Source: Guillardia theta CCMP2712 (Eukaryota > Cryptophyceae > Pyrenomonadales > Geminigeraceae). From it: a DNA stretch of 38,235 nt. Both the position numbers and the translations under genes were made by a program. The stretch covers positions 139,729-177,963 of the forward strand of contig NW_005434588.1 in NCBI RefSeq assembly GCF_000315625.1. Reading direction: 5' to 3'. Shown here piece by piece: positions 19,894 to 29,209 of this stretch; position 1 is the first letter of the stretch; the number at the start of each line of letters is the position of its first letter. The notes beneath the pieces were generated by a model. That model had not been told where the DNA came from, did no database searches, and saw only the letters and a list, made by a program, of their open reading frames with translations.

Positions 19894-22800
19894 ATGGGTG
19901 GACCAGGGATGCCTCCAAGGCGACAGGGTACCCAACAGCAGAAGAGTGTTGAAGCACCTGCTGTGAGCAATGGCAAGCATGTGGGCAAGAGCGTAAAAGT
20001 GAAGGTAAGAGAGGCAGAGGAAGGGGAGAATGGGAGAAGTATGAGGTGGTATTGGTCGGCTGCCTTGGGGTCGCTCTTGGTGTGCTCTTGATACGTGCCG
20101 CAGTGTACGGATGGGAACTTTTACATGGGAAAGGTGATGGAATGGAGTGAGAAGGAGAAAGTCTACAAGATCTTGCTGGAGGATGGCGACGAGGTCGTGA
20201 CGACACTTGAGGACAGGTGAAGGGGAAAGAACATGCAGTGTGACAGCTGAGATGATTGCAGTGATGAAGAAGTTGAGTTGTTTGATGATGAAAAGGAGGT
20301 GAGAGGAGGAGGAGGAGGAGGAGGGAGGGGGGGGGGGAGAAGGAGGAAAGGCAGAGAGTAGGAGCAGAGGGGAAACAGGTAACGTCGAGGTTGCAAATGT
20401 GACGTGAGAACAGGTGCAGGAGGAGTCGGAGGAAGATTCCTCTTGGTCTGCAGAGGAAGCAGATGAGAGCAGAAGGGAGGAGAGCGACGTGGAGGTGAAG
20501 GGGCGGCAGAGGACGAAGGGGGCAGGGAGGGGCAGGGGAGGCAGGTCGTCAGGAGGAGATCGATCGTGGAGCTGTGCCGAGGGTCCGTCGAGAGGAGCCA
20601 AGGGGAAGAAAAGTCTGGAGGCAGACGACGACGACTTTGAAGGGGAGCAGCCAAAGGTGCCGACGAAGAGGAAGGGAGGGGCAGGGGGAGGGGGCAGGAA
20701 GGCGCAGCCCAAGAAGCCGAGGGGAGAGTATGTGTGCGAGAGAGGATGCGGGTTTGAGGGAGACTTCAAGACGGTAGAGGCACATGAGAACGTGTGCGGG
20801 TACGTGCGAGGTGACCAATGGGAGTCGGACATGGACTCGGAGGAGGAGGAGACGTTCCTGCAGAAGTGGGAGCTGAGTGTGGAGAGGAGGATGGAAAAGA
20901 AGATGCAGGCACCTGAAGGGCTGCTCGTCTCCCTGCTCCCCTTTCAGATGGAGAGCCTCGCCTGGATGTGCGACCAGGAGGCTTCTGCGTACAGGGGAGG
21001 AATCCTTGCAGACGAGATGGGGATGGGAAAGACGCTGCAAGCAATCTCCTTGATCATGGCGAACAAGCGGCAAGGAGGAGGAGGAGGAGGAGGAGGCGGC
21101 GGCGAGAGCAACAGCACTCTCGTGATCTGCCCTGTGGTGGCGATGGTGCAGTGGAGGGGGAGATCGAGCGCTACTGCAGGGCAGGCTCTCTCTCCCTCAT
21201 CATGTACCATGGCCCCAAGAGGTGCATGGACACCGAGGAGCTGAAAAAGTTTGACGTCGTGCTGACGACCTACTCGATTGTTCAGGGGGAGTACTCCTCC
21301 TCAATCCGCGACGCCAAAGTCGCGTGCAAGTACTGCGGGAAGAAGTACCTTCCTCCCCAGCTGAAGGTCCACCACAAGTTCTTCTGCGGACCGGAGGCGA
21401 AGAAGTCGGAGAAGCTGGCGAAGCAGGAGAAGAAAGCTTCTTCTGCTAGCGCTGCATCCTCCTCGAGGAGAAGGTATGAGGACGACTCGTCCTACTCGGA
21501 TGAGGAGAGTGAGGAGGAGGAGATGGAGGAGGAGATGGAGGAGGAGCGAGGTGGNNNNNNNNNNNNNNNNNNNNNNNNNNNNNNNNNNNNNNNNNNNNNN
21601 NNNNNNNNNNNNNNNNNNNNNNNNNNNNNNNNNNNNNNNNNNNNNNNNNNNNNNNNNNNNNNNNNNNNNNNNNNNNNNNNNNNNNNNNNNNNNNNNNNNN
21701 NNNNNNNNNNNNNNNNNNNNNNNNNNNNNNNNNNNNNNNNNNNNNNNNNNNNNNNNNNNNNNNNNNNNNNNNNNNNNNNNNNNNNNNNNNNNNNNNNNNN
21801 NNNNNNNNNNNNNNNNNNNNNNNNNNNNNNNNNNNNNNNNNNNNNNNNNNNNNNNNNNNNNNNNNNNNNNNNNNNNNNNNNNNNNNNNNNNNNNNNNNNN
21901 NNNNNNNNNNNNNNNNNNNNNNNNNNNNNNNNNNNNNNNNNNNNNNNNNNNNNNNNNNNNNNNNNNNNNNNNNNNNNNNNNNNNNNNNNNNNNNNNNNNN
22001 NNNNNNNNNNNNNNNNNNNNNNNNNNNNNNNNNNNNNNNNAGGGGGGGGAGGCGAGAGAGAGGGGAAGGAGAGGAGGAACAGGAGGAACAGGAGGAACAG
22101 GAGGAACAGGAGGAACAGGAGGAACTTCCGAGTTAACCTGCTCCTCCAGGTCCTCGATCGTATCCTGCTGAGGAGGACGAAGCTAGGTCGGGCAGAAGAC
22201 ATCGTCCTGCCCCCCAAGGTGATCATCTTGCGCAAGGACTTCTTCGACCCCTTCGAGTCGGACTTCTACCAGAGCCTCTACACTCAGAGTCAGACTCAGT
22301 TCAACGCCTATGTCCAACAAGGCACCATCCTCAACAACTACGCGCACATCTTCGACTTGCTCATCCGCCTCCGTCAGGTTCAGAGCACACTAGTGTTCCC
22401 CTCCCGGCTCGTTCCATCCTTTTCCTCTTCGCTCACATCTCCTCTTCCCTCGAACTTCCTTCCTGTCCCCGCTCTCCCCTTCATTCCCCTTCGTCCCTCT
22501 CTCCTCTACTCTCTTCCCCTCCCCTTCGTTCCTCTCCCTTCCCCTCCCCTCCCAACTCTCCTCTCTGCTCCTCTCCTCACCTCACCACCTCTCCGCAGGC
22601 CGTCAACCATCCTTACCTTGTCCAGTACTCCGAGAAGAACTACCTCGCATCACAGGCGGCTGCAGCAGCAGGAGCAGCAGCAGGAGCTGACAGCCAGGAC
22701 TCGGAGCAGTGCGGATTGTGCAAGGACGAGGCCGAGGACAAAGTCGTGTCAGCCTGCAAACACTGCTTCTGCCGCTCCTGCATAGAAGAGTACGTCGCCT

Positions 22801-23049
22801 CTGCTCCATGCTCCCCAGTCACCTGCCCTACCTGCGAGCAAGTCCTCTCCGTCGACCTCTCCCCGAAGGAAGCTCCTCCTACCCCCACTGCTCCTCCTCC
22901 TGCCCCCAGCAGGTCTGGCAAGGCCCCGAGGATAATGCAGAGGTTCTCAAGGTTGGACGATTTCAAGAGCAGCACCAAGATTGAGGTAACTCCTCCTCCT
23001 CGTCCTCCTCGTCCTCCTCGTCCTCCTCGTCCTCCTCGTCCTCCTTGTC

Positions 23050-23091
<42 letters not shown>

Positions 23092-24388
23092 CTCGTCCTC
23101 CTCCTCACTCTCTCCCTTCCGCCTTCTCCCCTTCCCTCCCTCCCGCTTTGTACTTCCCCTTTCCTCTTCCTCTGCCTCATTCTCCTTCTCTTGCATCTTT
23201 GGCTCCTCCTCGCCCTCCTCCTCTCCTCTCCTCCTCACTCACTCGCAGGCTCTGATGGAGGAGCTCGAGCTTCTGGTTGAGAACGACTCCTCCGCTAAGG
23301 CAATCGTCTTCTCTCAGTTCGTCTCCATGCTCGACCTCATCGCTTACCGCCTCGAGGTATCCCCGCGTTTCTTCTCCTCCTCCCCCTCCCTTCCTCCTCC
23401 TGCCTCCTCCTGCCTCCTCCTGCCTCCCTCTTCCTCCTCTCTCCCTCCTCCCCTCCTCCTCTCTCCCTCCTCCCCTCCTCCTCTCTCCTCCTCCTCCTCC
23501 TCCTCCTCCTCCTCCTCACTCTTCTCCTTCTCCTACCTGCTCCTGCTCGTCCTCCTCATCATCTTCACTCTTGTCCTCCTCCCTCTCTCCTCCCCCAGCA
23601 ACAGCTGCTGCCTCCTCCTCACTCTTCTCAGCTCGCTGGCATCCGCGTCGTCAAGCTCGACGGTCGCATGACCTTCGACGCTCGGGATCGTCACATCGCT
23701 TCCTTCTGCGAGGACGCGGATACCCGTGTCTTTCTTATCTCCCTCAAGGTCCCCCACCCCCTCCTCTTCTCCCCTCCTCTCAACTCGACTCCCGGCACTG
23801 CCCCCTTCCCCCCCTCTCCTCCTGGACTCTCAGCTGGACTCCAGCTGGGTCCTCGGATTCCCCAAGTTGCTGACAGCTGAGAACAGGCTGGGGGTGTGGC
23901 GCTGAACCTGACGGTGGCGAGTGCTGTGTACATCATGGACCCTTGGTGGAACCCGGCGGTCGAGTTCCAGGCCATGGACCGGATCCACAGGCTCGGGCAG
24001 TACAAGCCGATCAAAGTTGTGAGATTCGTGATCGAGGTAGGAGGAGGGAGGAGGAGAGGAGCGGGGGGGGGAGGGGGGGGGAGAGGGAAGAGAGAGGAGG
24101 AGGAAGACAAAGAGGAGAAGGACAAGGGTGAGGATGACCAAGAGGACGAGGACAGTTAGGGAGGGGGAGAAGGCAACAACAGGAGGAGGGAAAAGTTGTG
24201 GTTGGAGCGGTTGAGGAAGCAGGAGAGGTGGGAAGAGAGGGACTGACGTATTCGGGCAGGACACAATCGAGGATCGCATCCTGAGGCTGCAGGAGAAGAA
24301 GCGACTGGTCTTCGAGAGCACCGTAGGCAGAAGTTCGGAAGCGCTAGCAAAGCTCACAGAGGCAGATATGAAATTTCTCTTCTCCTAA
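19894..24388 (+). CDS. RAD16: RAD16-like SNF2 helicase / RING protein (interrupted by gap and frameshift)
   Basis: Homologue of yeast Rad16, the nucleotide-excision-repair ATPase that acts on non-transcribed DNA. Exons: 19894-20004, 20104-20216, 20262-20298, 20414 to the gap, 22150-22377, 22599-22985, 23249-23356, 23632-23748, 23887-24036, 24260-24388. In order: a Tudor-like segment ([24 protein letters not shown]), an acidic/basic linker, a C2HC finger (CERGCGFE...HENVC), Walker A ([13 protein letters not shown], about residue 281), motif Ia ([12 protein letters not shown]), then [14 protein letters not shown] and a second C2HC finger ([10 protein letters not shown]...HHKFFC). After the gap: [22 protein letters not shown] (CGLC...CKHCFCRSC...CPTC), [16 protein letters not shown], and motifs V-VI ([20 protein letters not shown]). 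It ends [13 protein letters not shown], as Rad16 does. The frame shifts by one base at the G run 21156-21160. The DEAH box falls in unread bases. Confidence 0.88.
21555..22040. other. Assembly gap (486 N)
   Basis: A run of N inside the RAD16-like gene. The coding sequence before it is acidic ([12 protein letters not shown]). The sequence after it is purine-rich intron ending at 22149. The missing interval should hold the DEAH motif and the SGTPLQN motif of the helicase. Confidence 0.99.
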
Positions 24389-24579
24389 AATCATGCACGT
24401 TTGTCACTTCTTACTCCCTCTTGCCCTGTATCCTTCCGTCTTCTTCCTCCTCCGTTCTTGTCCTCGTTGCCCCCCCGCTGCCCCATTTCTCCCCCTCCCT
24501 CCTCCCTTTTCTTCTTCCCTCAAGCTTGCAATGACTTTTTCTCTTCGCACTCTGTTTATTCGACTACCTCACTGCAAGT

Positions 24580-25687
24580 TTATCCGAGGGGTCCCTTGCC
24601 GGTGATGAGGGTGTGGTGGACGATGCCTGCAGTACTCGTCACTACCCCCCTTCTCCCCACCATTTCAACCCCTCCTGCCTCCTCTCTCCCCTCCCTCCTC
24701 TCACCGGAGACGGCGAGCATAGCAAGGCGGCCGTTCTTGATCTCAGAGAGCTGCTTGCGAGCCATGCTGCCCTTGCCGAGGCCGAGGGGGTCAAAGCCGA
24801 AGTCTCCGGGGATACGCTTGGAGGAGGGGTCGTTCAACATCTCGTTCATGGCAGGCCAGCCGATGACCATCTCGAGGAAGCCGGTCCAGAGGAGGATCTG
24901 GCCCATGGAGCCCTGGAGGAGCAAGTGAGGTTGGCGCAGGGAGGAGGAAGAGGAGTGGAGTGGGGGGAGCAGGGAGAGGATCAGCAGCAGGAGTGTAGGA
25001 GGAGGGTGATTGAGGCTAGGGGAGCAGAGAGGACGAGGGAGAGCGGACCTTCTCGACAGCGAGGTTGTGGATCTCAAAGATGTCCTGCGAACTAAAATCA
25101 GCCTCCCCCTTCCCCTCCTCTTCCTCCTCAAGAACAAGTTCACCCCCCACTCATCCTCCTCCTCCACCCTCCCCTCCTCTACCTTGGTGGGTCCGAAGAC
25201 AGACTCGACTCCGGGGGCCTTGATGCCGGCAGCCTCGACCATGATGCCGGCGAAGGCGAGCATGGCGATACGGCCGTGCTTGATCTCAGCCTCCCTGACG
25301 AACTTCATGTTGACCCAGGACGAGAAGCCGAAGGGATCGAAGCCTTGGTCTCCGACAGCAGTTCCGTCGAGGGAGGCGGGGCGGGGGAAGATGGGGATGA
25401 TGTTAACACCCTTGCCCTGGAGGGAGCCGTCCTTGTACAACTGCATGGAGGGTCCGGTGGCACGAGCAGCACCTGAGGAGAGGGTGAGGAAGAGGAAGAG
25501 CGGGAGGAGGAGGAGGAGCAAGTGGAGGTACAAACGAGGAGAAGGCTGATTGAAAGGAGGAGCTGGACGGGGAACAAGAGGGGAGGGAGGAAGGACATCA
25601 GTTCATCACTCACGGGTAGCCCTGGGGAGCATAGCAGATGGTGCGAAGGCAGCGGCCGAAGCCAAGCATGACAACAAAGCGACGGCT
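24580..25687 (-). CDS. Chlorophyll a/c light-harvesting protein (first exon uncertain)
   Basis: Nucleus-encoded thylakoid antenna protein binding chlorophyll and carotenoid. Minus-strand exons in transcript order: 25687-25614, 25472-25183, 25084-25049, 24912-24705, 24626-24580, all in phase. The first listed exon encodes [17 protein letters not shown], a hydrophobic leader with the AFAP site typical of plastids of red-algal origin. The mature part has GFDPFGFS, the first chlorophyll-binding helix ([20 protein letters not shown]), a second hydrophobic helix ([16 protein letters not shown]) and the third ([16 protein letters not shown]). The E..HGR and E..NGR residues are the family's chlorophyll ligands. 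Length (about 220 residues) fits the family. The start codon must lie in an upstream exon. One phase-compatible candidate is ATG-AA at 26014-26010, but its donor is weak, so I leave it out. Confidence 0.9.
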
Positions 25688-26677
25688 CTGCAAAGAAACA
25701 AAGTAAGGAGGCAAAAGATTTTTGTCGGTGTTAGGGAAACAAGCAGCAAGATGCAAACACGAGTCAGAAGATAATGGCTTCACACAAGTGCACTGATAAG
25801 AAAACTAGGTAGTTTGTGATGTCTGAACGTGTCAACATAACATTTATGAGAGGAAAAAGAAGGAAGTAACATAACTTGTATCCAAAACAATCTTTCAGCA
25901 AAACAAGCACTCATCCTGAACTACAATCATAGATATCGCCCATCTCATCCAAGTTGAGACCACAAGAAAAAATACTACAATTCACATTGCTCTATGCAGA
26001 AAACAAGACTTCATAGGTGACGCACTTCCAAGGGCCAACTCTGTTTACAGCTCTATAAAGATCGAAACCATTTCCCTCGTTATCCTCAGAGTCTGCGCTG
26101 ATCTGAAGAATTCTTTCCCTTCTCGATTCCAATATCGTCACAATCACGATCTCGTTCATAGCGTGCACAATATTCAGCTCAAAACTCATGTTTCATGTCA
26201 AGTCATCGTAAGTTCGTTCCTCTAATCTGACGTCTTGCTATCTGCCTCCAGCTTCTTCGCTTCAATATCCACATCATCACAACATCAGATACTGTCGTTT
26301 TTGCTAACATCCTCCCTCCCTCCCTCTCTACATCCTCCAATCCATCCCGTACCTCTGATCCTTGGCAGGCACAACATATCGTCCCTGATACACTCATCCT
26401 CCTGCTCCTGTTCATTCCCATTTCATCTACACATTGTGCTCGTTCTCTGCCATGTTCTCTTCTCCCACCATCTTTCTCCTCCTCCTCCTCCTCCTCCTCC
26501 TCCTATTCCTCCTCCTCCTCCTCGTCTCATCGCATCTCACCTCAGCATGATTTTCGTCTCGTCCTTGAGCCTTTGAAACTCGTAATTAATCCTTCCTTGG
26601 GTGAATGGAGGTGGTGGGGGTACACAACCTGGTATCTGAGGGAGGGTGGTGGGATATCGGGGGGTGAGAGGGGGGAA

Positions 26678-26727
26678 ATGAGGGGGTGAGGTAGTAAATT
26701 ACTACTTTTACTACCTCACCCCCTCAT
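26678..26727. repeat. Perfect 20-bp inverted repeat with 10-nt loop
   Basis: Arm ATGAGGGGGTGAGGTAGTAA at 26678-26697 is the exact reverse complement of 26708-26727. Imperfect complementarity continues outward on both sides (about 26653-26750: GGGGGGTGAGAGG against CCTCTCCCACCCCCC). It could be a foldback or MITE-like element, or a strong hairpin. Confidence 0.9.
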
Positions 26728-26804
26728 ATCACCTCTCCCACCCCCCAATTTCCGACCACCCCTCCTCCCTGAGCTTCAGCGATCCGAACTTTAGCTCTGC
26801 TCTC

Positions 26805-26827
26805 AAACTTTGAAAGCTTCAAAGTTT
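26805..26827. repeat. Short perfect palindrome
   Basis: AAACTTTGAA and TTCAAAGTTT flank the triplet AGC. Arms of 10 bp pair exactly. It is intergenic, with no attached gene. Confidence 0.85.
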
Positions 26828-27700
26828 GCAACAACCGATCGTAAAAACTTTCCGAAGTTCACGTCATTCATCAAGTTTCAGTGACTCGGACCGTCCGACG
26901 ATCCGATCCGATCGGCCCGCCTGACGATCCGATGATCGCCGTGTGGCCCGTGACCGTTATAGACCGCCAGATCGGACCCGGACGGGATGCTCAGACTGAG
27001 AGTCACCGACCGTACACTGGAGTCCGGCACCGGCTGGGAGCACGGTCGGATGAAAAGAGCACTGCCAGACGGGCCGTGGCCCGGCCGCGGCGGCACTGCG
27101 CCGCGTGACTGACCGGGCCCCGGGCGCCGCGGGCCGAGTCCGAAGCAGTGTGCCGCCGCGGCCGAAACTGAACTCAGAAATGCCGTTACATCAGATGTAA
27201 CCGTATTTGCTACGCACCTCTTGCGGAGGCTACCCACCAGTAGATCAGATCTAGGGTCAGTACCCCTACCCCCTTTTATACCTTTTAGTACCTACCTTTT
27301 TGACACGCACTAGTCCAACTAATGGTCAATGACCCCCTCATCGATGTCAACCCTATCACAAATCATGGAGGACCACCCTGTCTCATTAAGTCTTAGTACC
27401 CCACCATATCTTTTCAGAGTGGGTTGCAGACTCAGGAGGGGTCTGAAAATACACACTACCCCACACTTTAATAAATGATGACCTATGCACTTTCTACCCT
27501 ACCCTGTGAGAAATGATCCCCACAACAAATCGCACCTACCCCCCATGACTGACAATTTTTCTATCTGAAATCCAACTCAGTACCCTCATCTGAATGTACC
27601 CCCACCCAGTTCGAGGCTACCCCTACCCCCGGCCTTGGTTCATCATCTCAACTTCAAATGGAAATGCTTCGAAGCGAACAAACGAAAGATAAAAAGGGGA

Positions 27701-27784
27701 GCAGAGCAGAGCAGAGCAGAGCAGAGCAGAACATAGAAGCAACAAGGCGGGTCCATCAGAGGACAGCACAGCACAGCACAGCAC
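27701..27784. repeat. Pentanucleotide microsatellites (GCAGA)n and (AGCAC)n
   Basis: Six GCAGA units (27701-27730) and about four AGCAC units (27764-27784). AGCAC is the reverse complement of the GTGCT/GCTGT class found at 1254-1309. Both loci lie beside GGGGTA/TACCCC-rich DNA. Confidence 0.88.
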
Positions 27785-28432
27785 ATGGCAAGATAAAGCT
27801 GATAGAGAAGGAATCAAACGTCAGGAGAGGATAGGAAAGGGCAAAATTGGTCAAGTCAAGAAAAGGGAGGGCAAGAGAGAAGACAAGGCCATGAAATTCC
27901 AGATGATACACGTTCAGGCATGTAGGACATTGAGAAGAGGATTTAAGAGACGAAGACGGGCTTTTCTGAAGGGCAAGATAGGCTTTGAGGCTCTAAAGTT
28001 CTGTTCTTTGACAAGGGAGGATGGAGGAAGTGAGAATCTAGAAACAAGCTAGAGTGAGAAATGATGAAGATAACTGCCAGTGGAATTTACTATATGAGCA
28101 GCTCCACAATTGTACATAGCATCCGGTTGGTAAAAGTGCAAATCGTTGTTAGAGGATGTTTCCAGGATTCGGTGGATGAGAGGAGAGGAGACCATTCGAT
28201 GTTCTCTTCCACATTTAGCTTCTTGCATGCATTATACACATTGTTCATCAAAGTTGTCTATCTGTCATGCATCTCTCATTCCTGATCAGCTGCATGCAGG
28301 CTATCGACTTTGGGTATCAACAAGGGCATCTAAAGGCGCATGTCCATTAGGAGCTGAAGTTGTCGGACGCCATCGGCGAGGAAACCATGTCTTCGTGAAG
28401 TTTGATCGAGAAGTTTTCATCTACAGGCTATC

Positions 28433-28482
28433 GCTCCTCCTCCTCCTCCTCCTCCTCCTCCTCCTCCTCCTCCTCCTCCTCT
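28433..28482. repeat. (TCC)n microsatellite upstream of the ARL6-like gene
   Basis: About sixteen TCC triplets end some 30 bp before the ATG at 28513. The tract is either promoter/5' UTR or a pyrimidine-rich intron end. The sequence before it (28300-28430) is open in one frame but unrecognised. Confidence 0.9.
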
Positions 28483-28512
28483 GCTCTCGTTTGAAACTCT
28501 CGGTTGGACGGG

Positions 28513-29209
28513 ATGGGTATCCTTCAGAAGATCCTGGACGCCCTGGGGTTCATCAAGCCGCAATGCAAAGTCTTGTGTGTCGGGTTAGACAACAGCGGGA
28601 AGTCGACGGTCATTCAGCACCTGAAGCCAACCTCACACAAGACAGAAGTGACGCCCACTGTCGGCTTCAACGTGGAGCAGTTCTCGCGCTCCAACATCAA
28701 CTTCACGGTGTTCGACATGTCCGGGGCCGGCAAGTACCGCTCGCTGTGGGAGCACTACTACAAGGACGCACAGGCGATCATCTTCGTCATCGACTGCAGT
28801 GACAAGCTGAGGATGTGCGTGGTGAAGGAGGAGCTGCATGCGCTGCTCAACCATAAGGACACCAAGAGCCTGCCCACCCTCTTCTTCGCCAACAAGATCG
28901 ACATCTCCGACCACCTCACCCCCGTCGAGTGTGTCCAGTACCTGGAGCTGGACGGGGTGAAGGATCGGCCATGGCATATTACACCGAGCAATGCCCTCAC
29001 AGGTACTGTCAAGAGGGAGGGGGGGGGCAGCAGGGGAAATAGAAACACGAGGAGGAGAAAAGGGGAGGAGAATTGTTAGAGGGGGGCTGGGAGAGGCGGA
29101 GGGAGACGGGGGGAGAAGGAAGTGGAGTATGATGATGCTTTTCTTGTCAGGTTATGGTCTTGACGAGGGAGTGAACTGGATATCGGAACATCTTACACAG
29201 CGATCTTGA
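28513..29209 (+). CDS. ARL6: ARL6 / BBS3 small GTPase (2 exons)
   Basis: Arf-family GTPase which, when GTP-bound, recruits the BBSome coat to membranes and controls ciliary membrane-protein traffic. Exons 28513-29002 and 29151-29209 join in phase across a 148-nt GT-AG intron, giving 182 residues, close to the 186 of human ARL6. Seen: an N-terminal amphipathic helix (MGILQKILDALGF), P-loop GLDNSGKS (25-31 core, Lys30), switch I Thr49 (TPTVGFN), DxxG in VFDMSGAGKYRSLWEHYY, the NKxD motif (FFANKIDISD), and an end GLDEGVNWISEHL. The stretches LWEHYYKDAQAIIFVID and LHALLNHKD are diagnostic of ARL6 rather than ARF or ARL3. The catalytic-glutamine position of switch II is Ala72. Start chosen at the first ATG giving the canonical Gly2. 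Presence implies a flagellated cell. Confidence 0.95.

Larger units (their letters stand above)
25688..28432. other. No confident gene; repeat-rich intergenic DNA
   Basis: This probably holds the first exon and promoter of the antenna gene near its left side. Otherwise it contains a TCC run (about 26480-26525), an inverted repeat (26678-26727), a short palindrome (26805-26827), a GC-rich block with repeated GATCCGAT-like words (26881-27200), TACCCC-rich DNA (27241-27625) and pentanucleotide runs (27701-27784). Open frames at 26878-27237 and 28061-28285 have no recognisable features. Confidence 0.5.

Noticed and set aside
20414-21244. Reading the RAD16 exon to the stop after MVQWRGRSS as a genuine short protein
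   Set aside because: The following sequence in the next frame continues the Rad16 alignment (EIERYC, YHGPKR), so a one-base error or mutation explains it better.
23599-23631. Earlier acceptor at 23598 for the RAD16 exon, adding eleven codons
   Set aside because: The acceptor at 23631 gives [19 protein letters not shown], which fits the family without an insertion. The earlier site adds a Gln/Pro/Ser-rich stretch.
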